A stretch of DNA of 64,000 bases from Gemmatimonadota bacterium (GTDB lineage: Bacteria; Gemmatimonadota; Gemmatimonadetes; Longimicrobiales; Gaopeijiaceae), in NCBI GenBank assembly GCA_002724575.1, contig PBPC01000077.1:1-64000 (forward strand). Direction: 5' to 3'. The notes below the pieces were generated by a model. The model saw only the letters and a list, made by a program, of their open reading frames with translations, made no database searches and had not been told where the DNA came from. The translations under genes and the position numbers were made by a program. Below, piece by piece: positions 8,580 to 17,828 of this stretch (positions are counted from its first letter, which is position 1; every line of letters begins with the position of its first letter).

Positions 8580-8603
8580 AATCGGAGCCTCAGGGCTCCG
8601 ATT
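8580..8603. promoter_or_regulatory. Perfect 10-bp inverted repeat before sufC
   Basis: AATCGGAGCC at 8580-8589 and GGCTCCGATT at 8594-8603 are exact reverse complements around a four-base TCAG loop. The repeat ends 16 bases before the sufC ATG (8620). There is no T-run after it, so it does not look like a terminator. It could be an operator for an Fe-S-responsive repressor or, if transcribed, a 5'-UTR hairpin close to the ribosome site. It does not match the IscR or SufR consensus as I recall them. AT-rich TTAATAAT just upstream could be part of a -10 element. Confidence 0.6.
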
Positions 8604-8619
8604 CGTGTCTAGAGAACCT

Positions 8620-9429
8620 ATGAGTGATGCTCATATTCTGAAGATTGAGAGCCTTGAAGCCAAGGTGGCTGCAGAGAGTCTAGATATCCTGAATGGAGTC
8701 AACCTTGAAATCGGCAAAGGTGAAGTCCATGCAATCATGGGTCCTAATGGCTCTGGGAAGAGCACTTTAGCAAAGGTACTCGCGGGACACCCCGGCTATG
8801 TAGCAACAGCTGGAAGAGTCCTATTCAAGGGTCAAAACTTACTTGAATTGGATGCAGATGAACGGTCGCGAGCCGGCATCTTTCTAGCATTCCAGTACCC
8901 GGTTGAAATCCCAGGAGTATCTATCGCTAATTTCTTGCGCACAGCACTTCAGGCTCACCTCACTGGGGAAGAGGAACTCGATATCTTTGAGTTCTCCGAT
9001 ATGCTCACTGAGCGTATGTCGATGCTGGAGATGGACATCTCTTTTGCGGAACGTCATGTAAACGATGGATTCAGCGGTGGTGAAAAGAAGCGAAATGAAA
9101 TCCTGCAGATGGCGGTCCTAAAACCGACACTCGCAGTAATGGATGAAACTGATTCTGGTCTCGATATTGACGCCTTAAAGATTGTGGCAAATGGTGTGAA
9201 TAAGCTTACTGAGGAAGATCCGGAAATGTCGATCCTACTCATTACTCACTATCAGCGCCTTTTGAACTACATCAAACCTGATTTCGTCCACGTTATGGTA
9301 GACGGAAGACTTGTGCGATCCGGCGGAGCAGAGATCGCGTTAGAGTTAGAGGAAGATGGTTACAAGAACTGGAAAGACTCCGAGCTAGTATCGTTATCCA
9401 ACGAGTCGGACATCTCTAAGACAGCTTAA
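8620..9429 (+). CDS. sufC: SufC, Fe-S cluster assembly ATPase
   Basis: ABC-type ATPase of the SUF scaffold complex. The ATG at 8620 is preferred to the GTG at 8605, giving 269 residues, the normal size. Walker [10 protein letters not shown] is at about residues 41-49, the ABC signature is [11 protein letters not shown], and Walker B is [12 protein letters not shown], where the SufC family has [17 protein letters not shown] contains the switch histidine. SufC hydrolyses ATP to reshape the SufB-SufD dimer so that an Fe-S cluster can form. It is the first gene of the operon sufC-B-D-Rieske-S-U, with 18 bases to sufB and GGAG before the next start. Confidence 0.97.
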   Translation: MSDAHILKIESLEAKVAAESLDILNGVNLEIGKGEVHAIMGPNGSGKSTLAKVLAGHPGYVATAGRVLFKGQNLLELDADERSRAGIFLAFQYPVEIPGVSIANFLRTALQAHLTGEEELDIFEFSDMLTERMSMLEMDISFAERHVNDGFSGGEKKRNEILQMAVLKPTLAVMDETDSGLDIDALKIVANGVNKLTEEDPEMSILLITHYQRLLNYIKPDFVHVMVDGRLVRSGGAEIALELEEDGYKNWKDSELVSLSNESDISKTA

Positions 9430-9447
9430 AGGAGAGGATATCCCCTC

Positions 9448-10863
9448 ATGCCTCAAAACGAGACGGTCCGAGACCTCCAGCTTGATGAATACAAGTACGA
9501 CTTTGTAACAGATGCAGAACCGATCTACCGAGCACGTAAGGGCCTGTCAGAGGAAGTTGTCCGGGAAATCTCAGCCCACAAGGAGGAGCCAGAATGGATG
9601 CTCGACTCCCGCCTGAAGGCACTCAAGGTCTACGAATCGAAACCGATGCCGACGTGGGGAGGCAACCTTTCAGAGCTCGATCAAGTACTGGACGAAATCT
9701 ATTTCTATGTCCGCCCTCAGGATCGAATGGAGCACTCATGGGAGGACGTCCCTGAGGAAATCAAGGATACATTCGAGAAGCTTGGTATTCCCGAGGCCGA
9801 ACGGAAGGTTTTAGCTGGTGTCGGTGCACAGTATGAATCAGAGATGGTATACCATTCACTCCGTGAAGAGTGGGCAAAGCAGGGCGTAATATTCGATTCA
9901 ATTGAAGACGGACTGAAGAATCATCCGGACCTCTTCCGTGAGTATTTTGGGACGGTGATCCCCACCCAAGACAACAAGTTCTCTGCCATGAATGCCGCAG
10001 TGTGGTCCGGGGGCTCATTCGTATACATACCACCCGGTGTGCATTTGGAAACACCGCTGCAGGCATATTTCCGGGTTAACCAGGAACGAATGGGCCAGTT
10101 TGAGCGGACACTCATCATCTGCGATGAAGGAGCCAGCGCTCACTACATCGAAGGCTGTACGGCGCCCGTTTACTCGACTGAATCGTTCCATTCTGGTGTT
10201 ATAGAAATTGTTGTGAAGAAAAATGCTCGCTTTCGCTACACAACCATCCAGAATTGGTCCAACAACATGTACAACCTCGTGACCCAACGGGCTTTGGTAC
10301 ACGAAGGCGCAAACATGGAGTGGCTGGACGGAAATTTGGGCTCAAAGCTGACGATGAAATACCCTTCCTGCTATTTGGTCGGAGAGGGTGCTCACGGAGA
10401 AATTCTCTCGATCGCATATTCGGGTGACGGCCAGCATCAGGATACCGGTGGCAAGGTTGTCCATGCGGCTCCACACACGACTTCGTCGATTATCTCTAAA
10501 TCGATATCTAAGGGACATGGCCGATCCACATACCGAGGACTCTGTAAGGTCCACGAAGGGGCTCACCATGCACGTTCGAACGTCGAATGTGACGCACTAT
10601 TGATCAATGATACTTCTCGTACCGATACCTATCCGTATATCGAAATCGAGGAGAACGATGCCAACGTGGGTCATGAAGCCTCGGTATCTAAGATCGGTGA
10701 AGAACAATTATTCTACCTTACCAGCCGTGGCATCTCGGAAGAAGAGGCGATGGCCATGATCGTCCGCGGATTTATCGAACCGATCGCTAAAGAGTTGCCG
10801 CTCGAGTATGCAGTCGAGTTGAACAGGCTGATCGAGCTGGAGATGGAAGGATCGGTCGGGTAA
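9448..10863 (+). CDS. sufB: SufB, Fe-S cluster scaffold subunit
   Basis: A 471-residue SufBD-fold protein and the core scaffold on which the nascent cluster forms with SufD and SufC. Typical SufB sequence is seen throughout: [46 protein letters not shown] and the conserved C-terminal [20 protein letters not shown]. The cysteine in NVECDALL (about residue 381) corresponds to the essential C-terminal Cys of E. coli SufB. Translation starts at ATG 9448 after an AGGAGAGG ribosome site. Cytoplasmic. Sequence is intact. Confidence 0.97.
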   Translation: MPQNETVRDLQLDEYKYDFVTDAEPIYRARKGLSEEVVREISAHKEEPEWMLDSRLKALKVYESKPMPTWGGNLSELDQVLDEIYFYVRPQDRMEHSWEDVPEEIKDTFEKLGIPEAERKVLAGVGAQYESEMVYHSLREEWAKQGVIFDSIEDGLKNHPDLFREYFGTVIPTQDNKFSAMNAAVWSGGSFVYIPPGVHLETPLQAYFRVNQERMGQFERTLIICDEGASAHYIEGCTAPVYSTESFHSGVIEIVVKKNARFRYTTIQNWSNNMYNLVTQRALVHEGANMEWLDGNLGSKLTMKYPSCYLVGEGAHGEILSIAYSGDGQHQDTGGKVVHAAPHTTSSIISKSISKGHGRSTYRGLCKVHEGAHHARSNVECDALLINDTSRTDTYPYIEIEENDANVGHEASVSKIGEEQLFYLTSRGISEEEAMAMIVRGFIEPIAKELPLEYAVELNRLIELEMEGSVG

Positions 10864-10895
10864 CCCGGACTCCAACTCTAAATCCACACCCATAC

Positions 10896-12242
10896 ATGAC
10901 TGACACTATTCTCAGTGAAGGTGTGACCGAAGCGCTTAATTTCAGGGCTGTTGAGCGCCTGTGCACAGGAGAGCCAGAGTGGCTTCGTGAGCGTCGCGAG
11001 CATGCTTGGACTTTGTACGAACAAACTCCTATGCCAACCACCAAACTAGAGGAATGGCGCTACACCGATCTCCGAAAGAAGCTGGAGTTGGATGCACTGT
11101 CACTTTCACAAGCCACACTTGCACCGGATGATCCCACGGCATGGCCCAAACGCCTCCAGAAGGCGATGAAAGAAGATCGACAAGCTTCGGGGCATATCGT
11201 CGTGATCGATGGCCATGTTGTGCATTCGGATCTAGAGGCTGACCTGATAGGCAAAGGTGTGATCCTCTCTTCCCTTCACGATGCGATAGAACAACATCCA
11301 GATCTCGTGGACAACTACCTTGCAACCGAAGTAGTGCCTCCTGAAGAGGGAAAGTTTGCTGCACTAAATGCTGCACTATGGAGCGATGGAATCTTCTTGT
11401 ACGTGCCAGCAGAAGTTCAGCTCGATACCCCTATTAGAGTGACACGTTGGCTGAGTGAGGCTGGCGTTGCTCAATTCGGCAGGGTCCTAATCCTCGCTGA
11501 AGGTGCAAGCCGCGTTTCATATGTTGACGAAATATTATCCGATGATTTCTCTGAGCAGACACTCGCTTCCAACGCGGTGGAGATCATCGCCAAGGAAGGG
11601 GCACAGGTACAGTATGTATCCGTCCAGCGCCTAGGCCGAGGTGCATTCTACCAATCGGTTCAGCGCACTCTCGCTCATCGTGACGCTACACTTGATACGC
11701 TCAACGTAGGCCTCGGAGCCTCGGTTTCCCGTGTTGACCTCAATGCCCGCCTTCTTGGAGAAGGTGCGAATTCAGATATGCTCGGGCTTTACTTCGGAGA
11801 CGACGACCAACACTTCGATTTTAACACAAGCCAGGATCACATTTCACCACATACTGCTAGCGACTTGCTCTATAAGGGTGCCCTCGACTCAGCGAGTCGG
11901 GCAGTGTTCCGTGGCATTATCAGGGTTCAACCAACGGCCCAGCACACAGACGCTTATCAGACAAATCGGAACTTACTACTCTCCGGAAACGCTAGAGCCG
12001 ATTCACTGCCCAACCTTGAGATCGAAGCGGATGACGTAAAATGTTCTCACGGCGCGACAATCGGCGAACTCGATTCCGATGCGAAATTCTATCTTATGAG
12101 TAGGGGCCTTAGCCGGATCCAGGCCGAGAGGCTGGTGGTCCTCGGTTTTCTGGGAGAAGTTCTCTCCAAGCTCCCGCTTGGTGGCGTTGTTGAAAAAGTC
12201 ACTCGGGTAATTGAAGAGAAGCTATCCCACCATGAACAGTGA
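10896..12242 (+). CDS. sufD: SufD, Fe-S cluster assembly subunit
   Basis: A 448-residue SufBD-family protein, more divergent than SufB, as expected. The C-terminal core contains QTNRNLLLSGNARADSLPNLEIEADDVKCSHGATIG, cut here only for recognition: the HGATIG histidine at about residue 385 matches the SufD histidine implicated in cluster building. The terminal SRGLSRIQAERLVVLGFL is also typical. SufD dimerises with SufB, and each binds one SufC. It lies 32 bases after sufB and about 50 bases before the Rieske gene. Confidence 0.95.
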   Translation: MTDTILSEGVTEALNFRAVERLCTGEPEWLRERREHAWTLYEQTPMPTTKLEEWRYTDLRKKLELDALSLSQATLAPDDPTAWPKRLQKAMKEDRQASGHIVVIDGHVVHSDLEADLIGKGVILSSLHDAIEQHPDLVDNYLATEVVPPEEGKFAALNAALWSDGIFLYVPAEVQLDTPIRVTRWLSEAGVAQFGRVLILAEGASRVSYVDEILSDDFSEQTLASNAVEIIAKEGAQVQYVSVQRLGRGAFYQSVQRTLAHRDATLDTLNVGLGASVSRVDLNARLLGEGANSDMLGLYFGDDDQHFDFNTSQDHISPHTASDLLYKGALDSASRAVFRGIIRVQPTAQHTDAYQTNRNLLLSGNARADSLPNLEIEADDVKCSHGATIGELDSDAKFYLMSRGLSRIQAERLVVLGFLGEVLSKLPLGGVVEKVTRVIEEKLSHHEQ

Positions 12243-12289
12243 CCATCAAAACTCAAGGGCAAAATACGTGAGACTCTTTTCTAGCTGCA

Positions 12290-12607
12290 GTGCTCGTGTC
12301 TAGCTGGGTACGTGTCGCGGCAGTCGCCGATTGTGACATCGGCACCCTGAAGGCCGTTATGGTCGAAGGCACCCCTGTCGTGCTGGCTAATGTCAACGGG
12401 GACATCTTTGCGCTCGAAGATGAATGCTCTCACGAGGAATACCCGCTCTCAGATGGAGAACTGGAAGGTGAGGATCTGGTGTGTATCTATCACGGGGCCC
12501 GGTTTGAATGCGCCACAGGCCGTAACAAGAGCTTACCGGCTATACGGCCCGTTAAGTCCTTTGCAGTCCAGATCCAGAACGATGAGATTTACATTGATCT
12601 AAGCTGA
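12290..12607 (+). CDS. Rieske-type [2Fe-2S] ferredoxin in the suf operon
   Basis: A 105-residue soluble Rieske protein. The cluster motif is C-S-H ... C-I-Y-H (DECSHEEYPL and DLVCIYHGARF), with two Cys and two His ligands and the usual spacing for bacterial Rieske ferredoxins of dioxygenase/NirD type. Start is GTG at 12290 or GTG at 12296, and neither has a strong ribosome site. Position between sufD and sufS is found in several SUF operons. A role supplying electrons to SUF or being an early cluster client is plausible but not proven. The protein is cytoplasmic. Confidence 0.9.
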   Translation: MLVSSWVRVAAVADCDIGTLKAVMVEGTPVVLANVNGDIFALEDECSHEEYPLSDGELEGEDLVCIYHGARFECATGRNKSLPAIRPVKSFAVQIQNDEIYIDLS

Positions 12608-12614
12608 TTTTCCG

Positions 12615-13850
12615 ATGACCACAGCCACATTCGACCCGGTCATGATCCGCCGGGAATTCCCGACGCTTGAACAGGCCGTCAACGGTCGACCACTTGTTTA
12701 TCTGGATAATGCCGCAACGTCACAAAAGCCCAAGGTCGTGCTAGACGCACTGCGATCCTACTACGAGGACGACAATTCAAATGTCCACCGTGGAATCCAT
12801 GAGTTGTCCAGACGCGCAACAGTAGCATATGAGGAATCGCGGGCTAAGGTCGCTAGTTGGGTTGGGGCAAACGAGCCCTCAGAGATCGTTTGGACACGAG
12901 GAACAACTGAAGCCATCAACCTTGTCTCTAGCGCATGGGGACTCGATAACGTCGGCGAAGGGGACGAAATCCTGATCTCGGTGTTGGAGCACCACTCAAA
13001 TATCATCCCCTGGCAACTTCTCGCTCGACGGACCGGTGCGGTAATCAAATATATCGAGCTCGATGAGCAGGGACGATGGATTTTAGATGAACTTCCTCAC
13101 CTACTGACAGACAGGACAAGAATTGTCGCGATTAGCCATGTGTCGAACGCTCTTGGAACGGTGAACCCCGTGAAGAGAGTAGCAGCAGCAGCGCATGAGG
13201 TCGGAGCGCTCGTCTTAGTTGATGGTGCTCAGGGAGCAGTCCATATGAAGGTAGACGTCAAGGATCTCGGGGTAGATTACTACGCTTTCAGCGGACACAA
13301 AATGTGCGGTCCGACAGGGATTGGGGCGCTTTGGGCGAGACGAGATCTACTTGACTCGATGGAGCCATACCAGGGTGGTGGTGAAATGATCCACTTTGTT
13401 GGGCGAGACGAGAGTAGTTGGGCTACAGTTCCACACAAATTCGAAGCCGGCACACCTAATATCGCTGGAGCAATCGGCATGGGAGCAGCGATTGACTTTC
13501 TTTCTGAAGTTGGTATGGATGCGATAGCAGAGCATGAACATAAACTCCTAGGATATGCCTTGGAACGAATGAACAAGGTGGATGGCATTTGTATTTATGG
13601 CCCTCAGTCGCCTGACGAACACTCAGCCTTAATCTCGTTCACCCTCGGTGATGCTCATCCACACGACATCTCGACCATTCTTGACTCAGAGGGCATTGCT
13701 GTGCGTGCAGGGCACCACTGTGCACAATTAGCGATGCAACATTTCGGAATCTCAGCCACCGCTCGCGCATCGATTTACTTGTACAATACAGAGAGTGATA
13801 TCGACCGGCTCATAGAGGGTCTCGAGCAGGTTCGCAGTATATTTGCCTAA
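12615..13850 (+). CDS. sufS: SufS cysteine desulfurase
   Basis: A 411-residue group II, PLP-dependent cysteine desulfurase that takes sulfur from L-cysteine and passes it to SufU. Visible features are YLDNAATSQKPK near the N-terminus, the PLP Schiff-base lysine in FSGHKMCGPTGIG (about K229), and the catalytic cysteine in RAGHHCAQ (about C369), which carries the persulfide. Length and motifs are normal. It begins seven bases after the Rieske stop, and its stop overlaps the sufU start by one base (TAATG), so transfer partners are made together. Confidence 0.97.
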   Translation: MTTATFDPVMIRREFPTLEQAVNGRPLVYLDNAATSQKPKVVLDALRSYYEDDNSNVHRGIHELSRRATVAYEESRAKVASWVGANEPSEIVWTRGTTEAINLVSSAWGLDNVGEGDEILISVLEHHSNIIPWQLLARRTGAVIKYIELDEQGRWILDELPHLLTDRTRIVAISHVSNALGTVNPVKRVAAAAHEVGALVLVDGAQGAVHMKVDVKDLGVDYYAFSGHKMCGPTGIGALWARRDLLDSMEPYQGGGEMIHFVGRDESSWATVPHKFEAGTPNIAGAIGMGAAIDFLSEVGMDAIAEHEHKLLGYALERMNKVDGICIYGPQSPDEHSALISFTLGDAHPHDISTILDSEGIAVRAGHHCAQLAMQHFGISATARASIYLYNTESDIDRLIEGLEQVRSIFA

Positions 13851-14302
13851 TGGAAACACCACAGCTCAACTCTCTCTATCAACAGCTGATCCTTGAGCAT
13901 TACCGTAACCCGAGGAATAAGGCTGAACTTGAAGAGAAGTCTGTGGAAATCCACATGGCCAACCCGGTTTGTGGTGATGAAGTGCGACTACAGTTGCGCA
14001 TTAAGAACGACCAAATCGAAGAGGCTAAGTTTGTCGGCCAAGGATGCTCAATTTCTCAAGCATCGATAAGCATGATGACCACCCTACTCTATGGCTGCTC
14101 ACTTGCGGATGCGGAAATCTTGGCAGAGTGTTTCACGAAAATGATGCAGGGCGATCCTGATGCAGCTAAGGATAAAAGACTGAAGGACCTTCGAGCCCTA
14201 CAGGGCGTGAGTAAGTTCCCCGTGCGTATAAAATGCGCGCTTATCGGTTTCGATGCCCTGCAAGAAGCTCTTAAGACATACGCAAAAGAAGAAAACATCT
14301 GA
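13850..14302 (+). CDS. sufU: SufU zinc-dependent sulfurtransferase
   Basis: A 150-residue IscU-fold protein of the SufU group. The three cysteines fall where Bacillus SufU has them: NPVCGDEV (C41, with D43), GQGCSISQ (C66) and RIKCALIG (about C129). In this group they bind zinc, and C41 receives persulfide sulfur from SufS and hands it to SufBCD. The insertion between the second and third cysteines that marks SufU against IscU is present. No SufE is seen, so SufU is the only sulfur relay in this operon. Starts at ATG 13850, coupled to sufS. Confidence 0.95.
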   Translation: METPQLNSLYQQLILEHYRNPRNKAELEEKSVEIHMANPVCGDEVRLQLRIKNDQIEEAKFVGQGCSISQASISMMTTLLYGCSLADAEILAECFTKMMQGDPDAAKDKRLKDLRALQGVSKFPVRIKCALIGFDALQEALKTYAKEENI

Positions 14303-14382
14303 TTACTCCCCACGACGTTCATTCAGCCCACCTGGCTAATACAAGAGCAGGACCCCTCACGGTATGGGTTTCAAAAGTTGGT

Positions 14383-14850
14383 GTGCGTCGAATTGAATTC
14401 GGACCGCTTCCTCGTGATCGCCATACGGACCCGCCTGGGTCCTGGCCATCTAATCTTAAGAGTGCTGTGGAACAACTCGAACAATATTTTCAGAAGGACC
14501 GTACTGCATTTGATCTTAAACTCGACTTTGGAGGAATAACCACCAGCTTCCAGAATGAAGTTTATGATCGCTTACTCAAGATCAAATACGGACATATCGT
14601 CTCCTATGGTCTAATAGCTAAGGATATTGGCAAACCGAATATGGCTCGGGCTGTCGGACAGGCTGTGGGCGCAAATCCCATTCCCATTGTCGTACCCTGC
14701 CATCGGGTCGTAGGAGCGGATGGTCGTCTGACGGGGTTTGGTGGTGGCCTGCGTGCAAAGGTTGCCCTTCTAACTCTTGAGGGCATAGGAGTCGATGGCA
14801 GTGAGGCGAACAGCAAAGTGCATCCAGAAGTCATCCCCCTGGATCTGTGA
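14383..14850 (+). CDS. ogt: Methylated-DNA--protein-cysteine methyltransferase (Ogt type), start uncertain
   Basis: Suicide DNA repair protein that moves alkyl groups from O6-alkylguanine to its own cysteine. The active site VVPCHRVVGADGRLTGFGGG is complete (Cys about 106 in the listed ORF), as is the DNA-binding helix region ARAVGQAVGANPI. The listed GTG at 14383 gives 155 residues. However, the frame stays open upstream to 14275 and reads AGPLTVWVSKVGVRRIEFG, which fits the conserved N-terminal strand of Ogt proteins (GPL...). The true start therefore probably lies upstream at a non-canonical codon (CTG 14299, ATT 14302 or CTG 14332), since no ATG/GTG/TTG exists there in frame. It follows sufU by less than 90 bases. 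Confidence 0.88.
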   Translation: MRRIEFGPLPRDRHTDPPGSWPSNLKSAVEQLEQYFQKDRTAFDLKLDFGGITTSFQNEVYDRLLKIKYGHIVSYGLIAKDIGKPNMARAVGQAVGANPIPIVVPCHRVVGADGRLTGFGGGLRAKVALLTLEGIGVDGSEANSKVHPEVIPLDL

Positions 14851-14885
14851 GACTCTAAAAAAAATCTAGAGGTTCTTTGTATTCA

Positions 14886-16145
14886 CTAGTGCGGATCACG
14901 GAACCGATCAGGGGATAGTTTCCTTAACTTTGGCGCATCTGGATCTAGAATCTCTCGAGCAATCATCTGTCCTGTTATTGGACCAAGAGTAAGCCCCAGC
15001 ATGCCGTGTCCGGTTGCGATACTTAGCCCATTGATATCCCCTATGGACCCTATAATTGGCATTCCATCTGATGCCATCGGCCGCAACCCGCACCACTCTG
15101 ATTTTATGCCATCACCTCCGAACGCAGGAAAGCATCTTCGAGCAGCATTCGACAACTGATCTAGCCTCGGGGTGGGCATCTCCCGATTAAATCCTGAAAA
15201 TTCCATTGTACCGGCAAAACGGACAAAATTTCCCATTGGCGTACAAAACACAGAAGCCTCACTGAGTTCACACGGAAGCTTGATCTGAGGAGCGCCACCA
15301 GGCCCTGTGGCGTAGTCGCGATGGTAGCCCTTGCCGGGCTGCAGTGGTAATTGGATTCCTACCTCACCTAAGATGTCTGCACTAAATGGGCCTGTCGCTA
15401 AAACTACCGCATCAGCACCAACTTCCCCTTCATTCGTGCGCAGACCTACAACACGTCCTGAGATGATAGATAACCCTAGTGCTCTCACTCCTTCTGAAAT
15501 CAGAGCCCCACGCAACTTGGCTCTCTCTGTTAACGCTTTCAGAAACTTCAGCGGATCCAAACTGCGGGACTCGGGATAATGGATGCCACCTTGGAGGTCA
15601 GAACTAAGCTCAGGCTCCCGTCGCCTTAACTCATCTAAGCCAATGTATTCTGGGTGGTAACCGTACGCTTCGATTGCTATTGCTTGATTTCGCGCAGCCT
15701 CTAACCCTGGTGCAGTTTCACACACTTTGTAGTACCCGCTCCGGATATATTCACAGTCAATCCCTTCTTCCTCGATTATGTCGTCAAAGGTTTGGAGTGC
15801 ATTTTTCCCGAGTGGAGCCATCACTTTCATACTCTCTTCTACGTGTTCATCCGTACAATAACGAACGAAGTCTCGGAGCCACCTCCACAGGCTTGGATCC
15901 CAACGGGGTGGGATATAAAGAGGACTTCCTTCATCCAATAACGAGAGCAACACTTGCCTCAGTCGACCTCGCCGATTGAGTGGCGGATGGCCTACCGCTA
16001 CGGTTCCTGCGTTTCCTCCTGAAGCACCAGAGCCGATCGCATCTCTCTCTAGCAGATGAACATGGGCACCTGCCTTAGCAAGCGCATAAGCACAGCTCAC
16101 ACCGATTACTCCGCCCCCGACAACAAGGATGCGCGGCCTACTCAT
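14886..16145 (-). CDS. FAD-dependent D-amino acid dehydrogenase-like oxidoreductase
   Basis: A 419-residue DAO/DadA-family flavoprotein. The N-terminal FAD-binding motif is ILVVGGGVIGVSCAYALAKAGAHVHLLERD in pattern GxGxxG...E. The C-terminal part has GLRPMASDGMPIIGSI and TGHGMLGLTLGPITGQMIA, close to DadA. Enzymes of this group oxidise D-amino acids or secondary amines; the substrate here is not known. Its ATG lies one base after the stop of the dehydrogenase gene on the same strand, so it is the last gene of a DUF2007-MDR-DadA operon. It converges with ogt. Confidence 0.85.
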   Translation of the reverse strand: MSRPRILVVGGGVIGVSCAYALAKAGAHVHLLERDAIGSGASGGNAGTVAVGHPPLNRRGRLRQVLLSLLDEGSPLYIPPRWDPSLWRWLRDFVRYCTDEHVEESMKVMAPLGKNALQTFDDIIEEEGIDCEYIRSGYYKVCETAPGLEAARNQAIAIEAYGYHPEYIGLDELRRREPELSSDLQGGIHYPESRSLDPLKFLKALTERAKLRGALISEGVRALGLSIISGRVVGLRTNEGEVGADAVVLATGPFSADILGEVGIQLPLQPGKGYHRDYATGPGGAPQIKLPCELSEASVFCTPMGNFVRFAGTMEFSGFNREMPTPRLDQLSNAARRCFPAFGGDGIKSEWCGLRPMASDGMPIIGSIGDINGLSIATGHGMLGLTLGPITGQMIAREILDPDAPKLRKLSPDRFRDPH

Positions 16146-16146
16146 G

Positions 16147-17403
16147 TCAGCGCGCTGTAGGATCCAGTAAAACCTTTATAGAACCTGTTTTACTTCGTGT
16201 AGCAGCTGTCGAGAGCGCCTGTTGGTACTGTGCTAGCGGGTACACGTGAGTGACCATGTTCTGCACTGGCGCACCGGTCTCTACAAGCATGTCATGAGTG
16301 ATCTGAAATGTATGCTTCCTTTCCCCTCTCCATTCCTCAATCCCATAGCACACATAGCCTCTCACGTCTAACTCTCTAGCCCACATGAATGTCAGGTCGA
16401 TTTTTCGGATTTCAGCAGCACAACCCAACATTACGATTCGGCCTCGGGGCGCTGCAAAGCGCAATGCTTGCTCGATGGTCTGCCTGCTACCCACACAGTC
16501 AAGGATCAGCGGGAATCCTCCACCCGCATACACTTCATTACCGAGAATCGGCATGTAGCCACTTGCACCCGTGTTTACTATCGCTTGGCGCGCTTCGTCT
16601 CCAGGAGATACTACATCACTCGCACCAAGACTGAGTGCAATTTCTGCCTCATGGGCCCTCTTAATCTGAGCTATTATTTCACCCTGGTAGCCTGCGGCAC
16701 GTAAGGACCAAATAGCTCCTAGTGCTATCGGGCCACTACCAATTATGAGTGCAGGCCCAGAACCAAACGGTCTAGATCCCAACGCGGCATGCATCCCAAC
16801 AGCCAGGGGCTCAATAAGAGCGGCCGTCCTATCGTTAAGGCTATCATTCACGGGAAATAATTGGGTTTCGTGCGCAATCATACGCTCGGCCCACCCGCCT
16901 GGGAGCGATCCATGATATCCGACGGTCATACCGCGGAGGAGCGGCTCGTCGCCGACTAGAATTCTTCCCTGCTCACCTGCCTGTTCACAAGTAGCTGGCC
17001 ATCCGGTGCTACAGGAGGGGCATTCTTCTTCTGCCCTAAAACCCCTCATTTTGCAAGAAATAACAGGACTCACTGCAACTCTCTGGCCTGGCTCAACACT
17101 CCTTACAGCTCCGCCGACTTCTATAACTCGAGCCAGAATCTCATGGCCAAGAACTGCCGGGAAAGAGCTAAAGGGCTCCATCGCAGGACTAGTCTTGAAC
17201 GTGAGCGTGCCAACATCTGATCCACAAATACCCGCCTTGAGGATCTCCAGCCGTACCCAATCGTCCGCCGGCAGAGATGGTTCAGTGATGTTGCCGTAAC
17301 GTAGACCACTAAGGCCACCAAACACTGCGGATTCGGTAAGCTTCCCGAGACCCTTGCCCAGGAGATAACCCGGAATCGTGACATTGAAACTGACGGCTTG
17401 CAC
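16147..17403 (-). CDS. Zinc-binding MDR-family alcohol/polyol dehydrogenase
   Basis: A 418-residue medium-chain dehydrogenase. The catalytic zinc region has AGICGSDVGTL and GHEILARVIEVGG. A cysteine-rich loop (CKMRGFRAEECPSC...C) stands where the structural zinc binds, and a Rossmann part follows with IIGSGPIALGA. Family members oxidise alcohols, polyols or amino alcohols such as threonine with NAD(P). Length is about 60 residues above the common 340-360, mainly from an N-terminal extension. Start GTG at 17403 is three bases after the DUF2007 stop. With the DadA-like gene it may form a two-step oxidation route, which is inference. Confidence 0.85.
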   Translation of the reverse strand: MQAVSFNVTIPGYLLGKGLGKLTESAVFGGLSGLRYGNITEPSLPADDWVRLEILKAGICGSDVGTLTFKTSPAMEPFSSFPAVLGHEILARVIEVGGAVRSVEPGQRVAVSPVISCKMRGFRAEEECPSCSTGWPATCEQAGEQGRILVGDEPLLRGMTVGYHGSLPGGWAERMIAHETQLFPVNDSLNDRTAALIEPLAVGMHAALGSRPFGSGPALIIGSGPIALGAIWSLRAAGYQGEIIAQIKRAHEAEIALSLGASDVVSPGDEARQAIVNTGASGYMPILGNEVYAGGGFPLILDCVGSRQTIEQALRFAAPRGRIVMLGCAAEIRKIDLTFMWARELDVRGYVCYGIEEWRGERKHTFQITHDMLVETGAPVQNMVTHVYPLAQYQQALSTAATRSKTGSIKVLLDPTAR

Positions 17404-17406
17404 CAG

Positions 17407-17685
17407 TTAGCCAGACCTTTGCTCGTCTAAATCATCCACTTGAACAATTACAGGAGGAACAGGCGTGATTTCAAGGATTTCTCTGGCTTTCTCAGCATCC
17501 TCGGAACGCACCCAAATCCGTGCAGCAGACGTAAAGGTCATACCACCATACGCGCCACCCGCATCATCGGCTTGTACACGGAACGGAATCCCAGCATCAG
17601 CTAAGAACCCAGCGCTAAACTCAGCTTCATGACGGTACACGTACTCGGCGATAAGAACGTCCTCTTGGCCTGGCTCTTTGCTCAT
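17407..17685 (-). CDS. DUF2007 small protein
   Basis: About 92 residues if the ATG at 17685 (MSKEPGQ) is used; the track begins six bases earlier at a GTG. The body YRHEAEFSAGFLADAGIPFRV and WVRSEDAEKAREIL fits DUF2007, a small ferredoxin-like fold with a putative signal-transducing or metal-binding role but no proven function. No signal peptide. It is the first gene of the operon that continues with the MDR dehydrogenase three bases later. Confidence 0.75.
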   Translation of the reverse strand: MSKEPGQEDVLIAEYVYRHEAEFSAGFLADAGIPFRVQADDAGGAYGGMTFTSAARIWVRSEDAEKAREILEITPVPPVIVQVDDLDEQRSG

Positions 17686-17828
17686 AGTCACTCTCTGAAC
17701 TCAGGCCGTTGTTGGAGTAGGTAGTTCACACCACTACACACCAAAGTATAAAGCTCGATCAACCCATAAAATTGGCTGTGCTAGGTTCAGCCAATAAAGG
17801 CTGGCCGCAGAACTGTACTTAAAAAGTT

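Noticed and set aside
14853-14871. CTCTA-A-run-TAGAG as a bidirectional terminator between ogt and the DadA-like gene
   Set aside because: Only five base pairs of stem; too weak to call.
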